A DNA stretch of 64,000 nucleotides from Deltaproteobacteria bacterium. GTDB taxonomy: Bacteria > Desulfobacterota > Desulfuromonadia > Geobacterales > Geobacteraceae. The translations under genes and the position numbers were made by a program. A model generated the notes under the pieces. That model was not told the DNA's origin. It saw only the letters and a list, made by a program, of their open reading frames with translations, and searched no databases. The DNA lies in NCBI GenBank assembly GCA_021848385.1, contig JAJZUQ010000004.1:1-64000 (forward strand). The letters are read 5' to 3'. Shown one piece after another: positions 37,216-44,941 of the stretch (positions within the stretch are counted from its first letter, which is position 1; each line of letters opens with the position of its first letter).

Positions 37216-38475
37216 TCAGTTGCCCTTCTTCGCCGGGGCGGCTTTCGGCGCTGCGGTTCGCGGCACACCGCCGGAGATGGCGGGCTCCGAGGCAGCAGCA
37301 AGGGGGTGCACCGTGACGGGGGCTCCCGGCTGCAGCGTCAGGCCACCATCGACGACCACCTGATCGCCGGCGCGAAGCCCTTCGCTGATGAACCAGTCGT
37401 TCCCGTGCCACTCGCCGGCAGTTACCGGCCGGTACTCTGCCTTTCCCTCTTTATTCACCACCCAGACGTAGTGACCCTTTGCCCCCTGCTGCACCGCCCG
37501 CTGCGGCACGAGGATCGCCCTGGGGCGAACCGCACCATTCAGGCGAGCTCGGACGTATTGGTTCGGGCGGAGCAGCCCGTTCGGGTTATCGACGTTGATG
37601 CGCAGGAGAAACGTCCCGGTCTGCGCGTTATAGGATGGAGCGGCGAAGGTGATCTGTCCCTTGTGGGGGAAGAGCGAGCCGTCGACCATGATAATCTCGA
37701 CCTCGTAGTTCCCTTTTTTCGGGGGGATCAACAACCTCCTGACGATCTGGTCGCGGTATCGCTGCATCTCGTTTTCGGAGAGGCTGAAATTCACCCAGAT
37801 GGGGGAGAGCACCGTCACGGTGGTGAGCTGGCTGTTTTGCGGGTTGATGTAGGTGCCGTCCTGTTGCAGGGCGGCGCCGGTGATCCCGGCAACTGGGGAG
37901 GTAATGGTACAGTAGGAGAGATTGAGCTGCGCCGTTTCGAGCTGGGACTTGGCCTGCTCCACGGCTGCCGCGGATGATTCGAAGCTGCCGGTTGCCTCGT
38001 CCAGATCCTTCTGCGACAATGCATTCTGGGCGGCAAGCGGCCTGGTGCGCTCCAGGTTAAGCCGCGCCGTTTCCATGGCCGCTCTTTGCCGTGCGAGCGC
38101 CGCTGCCAGACCATTCACCTGGGTCTGGAAAGGTTTCTTGTCCATGAGGAAGAGGACCTGTCCAGCCTTCACGGTCGAGCCCTCGGTATAGACCCGCTTC
38201 TCCAGGAAGCCGCTGACCCGCGCCTGGATGCTCACCTGGTGGGAACTCTGGGTCTGCGCCACGTACTCGAAGCTGACCGGCACATCACGGGGGGTGACGG
38301 CCACCACGGCAACCTCTGCCGGCCGCGTTTCCGGCTTTTTCGCTTCATGCTTCCCGCAGCCCGTTACATTAGTGAGGAGCATGACAGCAGAGGCCAGCGC
38401 TGCGAAAGCGAGCAATTGCCTGACGCCGCGGCGGCACCAGACTGACCCCGACCTGCAGGAAAGCATGTAGCGCAT
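37216..38475 (-). CDS. RND efflux periplasmic adaptor (membrane fusion protein)
   Basis: A 419-residue lipoprotein-type adaptor linking the RND permease to the outer-membrane channel. Lipobox is NVTGC (about Cys 40 from the chosen start). The adaptor core shows SHQVSIQARVSGFLEKRVY, the biotinyl-lipoyl-like half TVKAGQVLFLMDKKPFQTQV, a coiled-coil hairpin (about residues 115-185) and the VLVPQRAVQQGAKGHYVWVV membrane-proximal strand. The frame extends to 38493; the ATG at 38473-38475 has AGGAGG six bases upstream. It is the first gene of the operon; the upstream region has two direct 12-base repeats but no adjacent regulator gene. Confidence 0.94.
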   Translation of the reverse strand: MRYMLSCRSGSVWCRRGVRQLLAFAALASAVMLLTNVTGCGKHEAKKPETRPAEVAVVAVTPRDVPVSFEYVAQTQSSHQVSIQARVSGFLEKRVYTEGSTVKAGQVLFLMDKKPFQTQVNGLAAALARQRAAMETARLNLERTRPLAAQNALSQKDLDEATGSFESSAAAVEQAKSQLETAQLNLSYCTITSPVAGITGAALQQDGTYINPQNSQLTTVTVLSPIWVNFSLSENEMQRYRDQIVRRLLIPPKKGNYEVEIIMVDGSLFPHKGQITFAAPSYNAQTGTFLLRINVDNPNGLLRPNQYVRARLNGAVRPRAILVPQRAVQQGAKGHYVWVVNKEGKAEYRPVTAGEWHGNDWFISEGLRAGDQVVVDGGLTLQPGAPVTVHPLAAASEPAISGGVPRTAAPKAAPAKKGN

Positions 38476-38516
38476 GGTCATCCTCCTATCCACCGCCTTC
38501 CGCTTGCATCGTCTTG

Positions 38517-38557
38517 TAATAACACCATGGGTTGTTAGAATGTTATAATAATACCAT
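38517..38557. promoter_or_regulatory. Paired 12-base direct repeats between the RND operon and the DUF3313 gene
   Basis: TAATAACACCAT (38517-38528) and TAATAATACCAT (38546-38557) match at 11 of 12 positions, 29 bases apart, in the AT-rich divergent promoter region. TATTAT and TATAAA-like -10 candidates lie nearby on both strands. An operator for a regulator of the pump is the likely reading; no regulator gene is adjacent. Confidence 0.45.
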
Positions 38558-38614
38558 ATTCAGACTTTATATAAAGGCGACACTATAAATCCCAACTGCA
38601 AAGGAGGAAGCGTC

Positions 38615-39313
38615 ATGAAAACCATTATTACGATGGGTACAACGGTTGCGTTCTTTGCTCTAGCTGTGCTGCTAGGCGGCTGTGGTGCAGGCATGCAGGC
38701 ACGGAGCGTGGAGGTGAAGCAGTCGCTGCTGGTAAATCCGTCCATCCTGAAGAAAGGCACCGGTGACCAGGCCCTCTATCGCTACGTCAATCCGAAGGCA
38801 GACCCCAAGCAGTACGCCAAGATCATGATCGATCCGGTCCTGATCGAGAAACAGGGGGAACTCGACGCCGATGAACGAGAAAACTACCAGAAGCTAGCCA
38901 ACAACGCCTATGTTTACCTGACCAAGGAACTGCAGCAGGACTACCGGATCGTGCAGAGCCCCGAACCCGGCACCATGAGGGTCCAGATGGCAATCATCGA
39001 TGCCGATAGCTCGAAGCCGGTCCGCAATGTAACGTCGACCCTCATTCCCATCGGCATCGGGATCTCCCTGGTAAAATATGGTGCCACGGGAAAACAATCG
39101 GGGGTTGGTGAAATCACCGCCGAATTCAAGCTGACCGACGCCATGAGCGGCGAACTGCTCGGCGCAGGACTCGACAAGCGTGTCGGCGGTAAGGATGTCA
39201 AGGGAGTCTTCGACAGCTGGCACCATGCCGATGCCGCTCTGGAATACTGGGCGCAACGGTTACGCTTCGTGCTCTGCACGGGACGCGGCGGCACAAACTG
39301 TGTCAAGCCCTGA
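38615..39313 (+). CDS. DUF3313 family lipoprotein
   Basis: A 232-residue lipoprotein with signal and lipobox LLGGC (Cys 23). The body fits DUF3313: ALYRYVNPKADPKQYAKIMIDPVLI near residues 52-76, followed by YQKLANNAYVYLTKELQQDY and a conserved turn near IPIGIGISL. The function of DUF3313 is unknown; the family is predicted periplasmic or outer-membrane associated. An AAGGAGGAAG site gives a clear start. It heads a plus-strand operon of lipid-transport and ion-transport genes and diverges from the RND efflux operon. Confidence 0.78.
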   Translation: MKTIITMGTTVAFFALAVLLGGCGAGMQARSVEVKQSLLVNPSILKKGTGDQALYRYVNPKADPKQYAKIMIDPVLIEKQGELDADERENYQKLANNAYVYLTKELQQDYRIVQSPEPGTMRVQMAIIDADSSKPVRNVTSTLIPIGIGISLVKYGATGKQSGVGEITAEFKLTDAMSGELLGAGLDKRVGGKDVKGVFDSWHHADAALEYWAQRLRFVLCTGRGGTNCVKP

Positions 39314-39328
39314 GCATAAGGACAGAGT

Positions 39329-40480
39329 GTGACGGACGTGGGAGAACCTCATGGCACAGGCGAGTTGCGGCTGAATAAGACCCCGGACGGCGAGCTTCGG
39401 GTAACCCTTGCCGGGAAGTGGTACATGACCGACACGCCCCCTTCTCCCGACATGGTACGAAATGAAATCGAGACGTTTCCGGAGATAGCCAGGGTGAGCT
39501 TCGATGCCAGAGATCTCACGGGTTGGGACAGCAGCCTGCTGACCTTTCTGCTGGCGGTCATCGACTTCTGCTCGCAGCGTGCGGTCCCGGTAGACCGTGA
39601 AGGGCTCCCCGTCGGGGTCAACCGGCTGCTGACCCTGGCCACCGCCGTGCCGGAAAGGAAGGGAACACGCCGGAGTGCCGGGCATGAACCCTTTCTCGCC
39701 CGCGTAGGCGAATACGCCATCGTTTTCTGGCGTTCTACACGGGAGATGCTGGCCTTTATCGGCGAAACGTTTACGGCCCTCCTACGGCTTGTAACCGGCA
39801 AATCCAGGTTCCGCGGCTCCGATCTTCTGCTTGTCATTCAGGAATGCAGCGCGGACGCTCTCCCCATTGTCTCCCTCATCAGCCTGCTGGTGGGCTTGAT
39901 CCTGGCATTTGTGGGGGCCATACAGTTAAAGCTGTTCGGTGCCCAGATTTTCGTGGCGGACTTGGTTGGAATCGGTACGGTACGGGCCATGGGTGCCATC
40001 ATGACGGGGATCATCATGGCCGGGCGCACCGGCGCCTCATTTGCTGCCAGGATAGGGACCATGCAGGTCAATGAGGAGATCGACGCCCTGCAGACGACCG
40101 GAATTTCTCCCATCGATTTTCTCGTTCTCCCCCGCCTGCTCGCCCTGTCGGTGATGATGCCACTGCTTACCCTCTATGCTGACGCAATGGGAATAGTGGG
40201 CGGGATGATCGTCGGTGTCGCCGGCCTCGGTCTGAATCTCAGGGAGTACTATGACGAAACAATAAAAGCGGTCAGTCTGACTAACCTCTGGATCGGTCTT
40301 TTCTCGGGCTTTGTCTATGGCATCCTGATTGCCCTGGCAGGATGCATGCGGGGTATGCAGTGCGGCCGGAGCGCTTCGGCGGTGGGTGATGCCACAACCT
40401 CCGCGGTGGTAACCGGGATCGTCAGCATAGTCGTAGCAACGGCAGTTATAACGGTAATCTGCAATATCCTGGGAATATGA
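39329..40480 (+). CDS. MlaE-type lipid ABC transporter permease with N-terminal STAS-like domain
   Basis: A 383-residue protein. Residues about 1-110 form a STAS-like domain (ELRVTLAGKWYMTDTPP; FDARDLTGWDSSLLTFLLA), normally the separate MlaB subunit. The rest is an MlaE permease with signature MGAIMTGIIMAGRTGASFAA near residues 220-240 and MQVNEEIDALQTTGISP. Mla systems move phospholipids between the membranes of Gram-negative cells. The start is GTG at 39329 with AAGGA six bases upstream. It is followed 19 bases later by the ATPase gene; no MlaC-type periplasmic carrier is seen. Confidence 0.9.
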   Translation: MTDVGEPHGTGELRLNKTPDGELRVTLAGKWYMTDTPPSPDMVRNEIETFPEIARVSFDARDLTGWDSSLLTFLLAVIDFCSQRAVPVDREGLPVGVNRLLTLATAVPERKGTRRSAGHEPFLARVGEYAIVFWRSTREMLAFIGETFTALLRLVTGKSRFRGSDLLLVIQECSADALPIVSLISLLVGLILAFVGAIQLKLFGAQIFVADLVGIGTVRAMGAIMTGIIMAGRTGASFAARIGTMQVNEEIDALQTTGISPIDFLVLPRLLALSVMMPLLTLYADAMGIVGGMIVGVAGLGLNLREYYDETIKAVSLTNLWIGLFSGFVYGILIALAGCMRGMQCGRSASAVGDATTSAVVTGIVSIVVATAVITVICNILGI

Positions 40481-40499
40481 CCGTGGCACAGGCAACACA

Positions 40500-41303
40500 A
40501 TGAACAGTCCTGCCCCCCATATCACCGTCCGGGATCTCACGATGGCCTATGGCGGTTACGTGCTGCAGCGCGACCTCTCCTTCGCCGTGAACCGGGGCGA
40601 TGTCTTTATCATCATGGGAGGGAGCGGCTGCGGCAAGAGCACCTTGATGAGGCATCTCATCGGTCTCAAGGAACCGGCCGGAGGCCAGGTTCTGTACGGC
40701 CCCATGAGCTTCTGGGAGGCGGAACCGGAGGAACGAGACCGGATGATGCGTCGCTTCGGCATCATGTATCAGAGCGGGGCATTGTGGAGTTCCCTGACCC
40801 TTGCAGAAAACATTGCCCTGTCTCTTGAGCTCTACACAAATCTGAAGCCGGCGGAGGTTCGGGACATCGCTTCCCTTAAACTTGCCCTGGTCGGACTCGC
40901 GGGCTTTGAGGACTACTACCCGTCAGAGATCAGCGGCGGGATGAAGAAACGGGCCGGCATCGCCCGGGCAATGGCCATCGACCCGGAGATACTGTTCTTA
41001 GACGAGCCCTCCGCGGGCCTGGACCCGATCAGCGCGCGACTGCTGGACGACCTGGTCCTGGAACTTCGGGACAGCCTCGGCACAACGGTGGTGGTCGTTA
41101 CCCATGAACTGTCGAGCATCTTCGCCATCGGCACCAACTCCGTCTTTCTTGACGCGGAGACCGGGACGATGATCGCCACGGGGAATCCGAAGAGACTCTT
41201 GGCGGAGTGCGAGCATCCGACGGTGCGGAACTTCCTGACACGCGGCGAGGCGAAAGCGGCCGCGAAACCGGGGGAAGTCCCAGCGCCCTGCTTTCTCACC
41301 TGA
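40500..41303 (+). CDS. MlaF-type lipid transport ATPase
   Basis: A 267-residue ABC ATPase. Walker A GGSGCGKSTLMRHLIG is near residues 40-55, the signature ISGGMKKRAGIARAMAIDPE near 144-163 and Walker B ILFLDEPSAGLDPISA near 164-179, with the H-loop VVTHELSSI near 200. The GGMKKR variant of the signature is typical of Mla/MKL importers. It couples to the MlaE permease encoded just upstream and to the MlaD protein downstream. The start ATG at 40500 has only a weak AGG-type site. Confidence 0.93.
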   Translation: MNSPAPHITVRDLTMAYGGYVLQRDLSFAVNRGDVFIIMGGSGCGKSTLMRHLIGLKEPAGGQVLYGPMSFWEAEPEERDRMMRRFGIMYQSGALWSSLTLAENIALSLELYTNLKPAEVRDIASLKLALVGLAGFEDYYPSEISGGMKKRAGIARAMAIDPEILFLDEPSAGLDPISARLLDDLVLELRDSLGTTVVVVTHELSSIFAIGTNSVFLDAETGTMIATGNPKRLLAECEHPTVRNFLTRGEAKAAAKPGEVPAPCFLT

Positions 41304-41315
41304 GGATACACAGCC

Positions 41316-42329
41316 ATGGCTAAACCGGTAAACAAGACGCTCATCGGCCTCTTCGTGGTGGGAGCCGTATCTCTGGCGGTCGCCGGCATTGCACTGTTCG
41401 GATCGGGAAAATTTCTGTCGGAACGGCCTAAATTCGTGATGTTCTTCTCCGGATCGGTAACCGGCCTTACGGTCGGCTCGCCGGTCCTGTTCCGGGGGGT
41501 CAAAGTGGGCGAGGTAACGGAAATTGCCGCGCGATTCAACCCCAAAGACCTGTCCGTCGTGATCCCGGTATACACAGAGTACTTCCCCGACAGTTTTGAC
41601 ATCCCCGAAGACGTCAGGAGCCTGATGAGTCGCGGTAAACACCCTTTTATCCAAAGGCTGGTGGGCAAGGGGCTCAAGGCACAACTCCGGATGAAGAGTT
41701 TAATCACCGGCCAGTTGTACATCGCCGTGGACTTCTATCCCGACAAGCCGCTGCAACTCACCGGACTCGAAAAGAGATACCCGGAGATCCCGACCATTCC
41801 GTCTACAGCGGATGTGCTGATGACAACACTGGAGAAGGTCCCGCTTACCGCGATCGCCGACAGGCTGCTGAAGGTAACCGAGGGAATCGAGAAGACCGTG
41901 AACTCACCCGATGTTGCGAACAGCCTGGAAAACCTGAGTCGCGCCCTCAGGGAAATCAACAACCTCGTGGGAAAAATTGATGCTGAAATAAAACCCATGG
42001 CTGCAAATCTCCGGCAAACCTCGGACGCCGCCAGGGGGGCTTTTGTCCAGGTAGAGAAGACGCTGGCGCTGCAGGAGGGGGAACCGGCAAAAATTGCGCT
42101 GAAGGTCCAGGAGACCCTGGAGCAGGCCGGCGCTACCCTGGAGGAGATGAGGTCAACCCTTGACTCCTACAATGAAATCGCCGGCAAGAATGCCGATATC
42201 GGCTACGATCTGAGCAGGTCGCTCCGTGAGATCGAGGCGGCGGCCCGTTCCATTCGCGCCCTGACCGACTACCTGGAGCGCCATCCCGAGGCACTCGTGC
42301 AGGGGAAAAAGGCTTCCCCGGGAGAATGA
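41316..42329 (+). CDS. MlaD-like MCE-domain lipid-binding protein
   Basis: A 337-residue protein anchored by one N-terminal helix (TLIGLFVVGAVSLAVAGIAL). It carries a single MCE domain at about residues 38-125 (KFVMFFSGSVTGLTVGSPVLFRGVKVGEV) and a long alpha-helical C-terminal part (about 190-325) rich in coiled-coil heptads. MCE proteins form hexameric rings or tubes carrying lipids across the periplasm. It is 12 bases after mlaF, and its stop overlaps the start of the PqiC-like gene by four bases, so they are coupled. Confidence 0.9.
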   Translation: MAKPVNKTLIGLFVVGAVSLAVAGIALFGSGKFLSERPKFVMFFSGSVTGLTVGSPVLFRGVKVGEVTEIAARFNPKDLSVVIPVYTEYFPDSFDIPEDVRSLMSRGKHPFIQRLVGKGLKAQLRMKSLITGQLYIAVDFYPDKPLQLTGLEKRYPEIPTIPSTADVLMTTLEKVPLTAIADRLLKVTEGIEKTVNSPDVANSLENLSRALREINNLVGKIDAEIKPMAANLRQTSDAARGAFVQVEKTLALQEGEPAKIALKVQETLEQAGATLEEMRSTLDSYNEIAGKNADIGYDLSRSLREIEAAARSIRALTDYLERHPEALVQGKKASPGE

Positions 42330-43012
42330 GCATGGCGACACAACGTTTCATCCTTGTTCTGCTCATCATCTGCGGCCTGTCGGCCACATTTGCCGGATGT
42401 TTCGGGACGAGTCCGTCTCCCCGGTTCTACACCCTGGTTCCGCCTGAAAGCGAGCGTGTATCTGAAGCAACCGGTCTGGACACGGCCGTAGGAATTGGCC
42501 CCGTCACCATTCCCGACTACCTGGACCGCAAACAGATAGTGACCCGTTTCGGTCGAAACGAAATAGTCCTTGCCGAGTTCGACCAGTGGGGTGGTTCACT
42601 GGAGGAAGAAATAAGTCGTGCTCTCGTGACCGATCTGGCGGTCCGGTTGAGTTCCAAGGGGATAACCGTCTTGCCATGGAGGTCTCCCCTCCTGGCTAAA
42701 TCGCGAACGGTGTACCGTATTCCCGTTACCGTTACCCGTTTCGACGGAACACGGTGGGAAAAGGTTGTTCTTAACGCACAATGGGGAGTATTTATCAGGG
42801 AGAAGCGCGAAGAGGGCTTGTTAGCAAAAGAATCGACGCTAACCGAAGAGATCCCTGACAAGAGTTACGAGGCACTGGTTGCCGCGATGGGAAAGGCGGT
42901 AAAGGGGCTCGGGAAAGAGATTGCCGACTGTGTCGTGACGGTTGCTGCAAAGAAAACCGATAATAAAGAACCCGGAGTACAGGGCAGATTGAGTCGCGTG
43001 AATATGCCATGA
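42326..43012 (+). CDS. PqiC-like ABC transport auxiliary lipoprotein
   Basis: A 228-residue lipoprotein with lipobox TFAGC (Cys 25) after a hydrophobic signal. The DUF330/PqiC domain has SPRFYTLVPPESERVSEA near 31-48, GIGPVTIPDYLDRKQIVTRF near 56-75 and a C-terminal VAAMGKAVKGLGKEIAD. PqiC-type lipoproteins are outer-membrane partners of MCE tubes and thus complete the Mla/MCE apparatus here. The start overlaps mlaD (ATGA), and the stop overlaps the ion-channel gene in the same way. Confidence 0.87.
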   Translation: MSMATQRFILVLLIICGLSATFAGCFGTSPSPRFYTLVPPESERVSEATGLDTAVGIGPVTIPDYLDRKQIVTRFGRNEIVLAEFDQWGGSLEEEISRALVTDLAVRLSSKGITVLPWRSPLLAKSRTVYRIPVTVTRFDGTRWEKVVLNAQWGVFIREKREEGLLAKESTLTEEIPDKSYEALVAAMGKAVKGLGKEIADCVVTVAAKKTDNKEPGVQGRLSRVNMP

Positions 43013-43728
43013 CCACCCAAGACACCAGGAAAGTTGGAATATTTCGCCTCATCAACTGGAAACCAGTCCGGTTCGTCGAGATTTTCATATTCCTCATTCT
43101 GGTCATACTCCTGACCCCGCTCCTGGGTAGAACTCCGCTGCTGGCGGCCCTACTGGCGGCATTTTTACTCAACATCATGATCGTCAGCCTCTCCTTTGCC
43201 GGGGTCGGTATCCGACGTCGCTGGCCACTTATCATACTGTGGCTACTCGGACCGCTTCTTGATTTGGCCGCTCTCCGAACCGGGAATATCCAAACCGCGA
43301 TGCAACTCGATGTCACATCGGATCTTGTCAGGGCCCTTCTCCTCATCATCTTTGTGGTCTTAATCCTTCGCTACGTACTGACCAGCAATGAAGTGACCCT
43401 GGATACGATCTTCGGCGCCTTTGTCGCCTACTTTCTGATCGCATTCGCCTTTTCAGCCATATTTCAAGCGGTGGCCGTTTTCGAGCCCACCAGTTTCTCC
43501 ATGGTTGGGATCACGGACGGTGAAGATGGTAGTTCCTTGAAGATGCGGCTCAACTACTTCAGTTTCGTCACGATCGCAACTCTCGGCTACGGAGACATCG
43601 TGCCGAGGCTGCCGGTGACCCAGACGCTCGCTATTCTGGAGGCGGTTATCGGGCAGTTCTATATGGCTGCGCTGATTGCCTGGCTGGTAAGCGTCCATGC
43701 CGGTCGAGGGGGGAGGAACCATCCATGA
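43009..43728 (+). CDS. Potassium-channel-like membrane protein
   Basis: A 239-residue membrane protein with several hydrophobic segments in the N-terminal half. A C-terminal pore region contains the K+ selectivity filter YFSFVTIATLGYGDIVP near residues 184-200, flanked by two helices (Ion_trans_2 fold). No cytoplasmic RCK or cyclic-nucleotide domain follows, so gating is unknown. It overlaps the upstream lipoprotein gene and the downstream antiporter gene by four bases each, placing it firmly in this operon. Why a channel sits with a lipid transporter is unclear. Confidence 0.85.
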   Translation: MTTQDTRKVGIFRLINWKPVRFVEIFIFLILVILLTPLLGRTPLLAALLAAFLLNIMIVSLSFAGVGIRRRWPLIILWLLGPLLDLAALRTGNIQTAMQLDVTSDLVRALLLIIFVVLILRYVLTSNEVTLDTIFGAFVAYFLIAFAFSAIFQAVAVFEPTSFSMVGITDGEDGSSLKMRLNYFSFVTIATLGYGDIVPRLPVTQTLAILEAVIGQFYMAALIAWLVSVHAGRGGRNHP

Positions 43729-44795
43729 GGAAAATCGGCCTGAATGCGCTGCTCGCCTTCGTCCCGGTCGCCCTTGCCCTGGAGCGGCTGACACCGGACC
43801 GTCCAGCGCTCGTCTTCCTGGCCGCAGCCTTCGGCATCATCCCCCTGGCAGGCCTCCTGGTGCAGTCGACCGAGCAGGTCGCCCTGCGCACCGGCGACAC
43901 TGTCGGGGGTCTCCTCAACGCCACCTTCGGCAATGCCCCGGAACTGATCATCTCCTTCGTGGCGCTGCGCTCCGGGTACGCGGACATGGTGCGGGCATCG
44001 CTGATCGGGGCTATCCTGGCCAATCTCCTGCTGAGCCTCGGCCTGGCCTACTTTCTCGGCGGGATACGGTACCACGTCCAGGAGTTCAACCCGGTTGCGG
44101 CGCGGATGCAGGCCAGCATGATGTTCATGGCGGTCATCAGTCTCATGGTCCCGGGCGGCTACCATACCCTGTTCACGGCGCAACCTCCCCACTACGAGCA
44201 CTATCTGAGCATCGGCATTGCCGCCGTCCTGCTGACCAGCTATGCCCTGGGGCTCTTATTCATGCTCCGCACCCACCCGGAAGACTTCACCTCCAAGGAA
44301 AAGCACGCGGAAACGGAAGAGGCCCGCTGGGCGCTACCGCGGGCGGTCGGCGTGCTCGTGGCTGCGTCGGTCGGGGCTGCGGTAATGAGCGAGATGCTGG
44401 TAGGCTCCGTGGAGGGGGCTTCGGCAAGCCTCGGCATGTCCAAGGCCTTTGTCGGTATGATGGTGCTGGCAATTATCGGCGGGGCCGCGGAACTGGGCTC
44501 GGCGGTAACGATGGCGCGGCGGAACCGGATGGACCTGGCACTCGGCATCGCGATGGGGAGCAGCATCCAGATCGCATTGTTCGTAGCGCCGGTGCTGGTG
44601 CTGCTCAGTTTCTTCTTTGCCCCGGCTCCCTTCACCCTTGCCTTCACCAGGGGAGAGATCACCCTGCTCTTCCTGAGCGTCCTGATCGGGATGATAGTTG
44701 CCGGCGACGGCAGATCGAACTGGTACAAGGGGGTCCAGCTCCTTTCCGTCTACCTGATCTTCGCCATCCTGTTCTTCATGATACCGGGAAAATAA
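43725..44795 (+). CDS. Calcium/proton antiporter, CAX family
   Basis: A 356-residue membrane protein with about eleven hydrophobic segments and two inverted repeats. The alpha-1 motif LLNATFGNAPELIISFVALR is near residues 62-82 and the alpha-2 motif IIGGAAELGSAVTMARRNRM near 245-265. These are the CAX signatures with the key acidic residues; such proteins export Ca2+ or other divalent cations against protons. Start ATG has GGAGGAACC upstream and overlaps the channel gene. It is the last transporter in the run, 146 bases before the second phosphorylase. Confidence 0.9.
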   Translation: MRKIGLNALLAFVPVALALERLTPDRPALVFLAAAFGIIPLAGLLVQSTEQVALRTGDTVGGLLNATFGNAPELIISFVALRSGYADMVRASLIGAILANLLLSLGLAYFLGGIRYHVQEFNPVAARMQASMMFMAVISLMVPGGYHTLFTAQPPHYEHYLSIGIAAVLLTSYALGLLFMLRTHPEDFTSKEKHAETEEARWALPRAVGVLVAASVGAAVMSEMLVGSVEGASASLGMSKAFVGMMVLAIIGGAAELGSAVTMARRNRMDLALGIAMGSSIQIALFVAPVLVLLSFFFAPAPFTLAFTRGEITLLFLSVLIGMIVAGDGRSNWYKGVQLLSVYLIFAILFFMIPGK

Positions 44796-44941
44796 GGCTA
44801 TTGGCTTTGTCATGATCAGATGTACTGAGTTATTTTTTGATTTATACGGTTGGGAGTGATTGAAAGAGGTCGTTAGGTACTTTCATGCGGTAATAGTAGG
44901 TGTGTTTACGGCAGACACGGCACCACACGAGGTAATAGCCC

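Noticed and set aside
36844-37977. A 377-codon plus-strand frame over the RND genes
   Set aside because: Antisense to the membrane-fusion and permease genes, which are both strongly supported.
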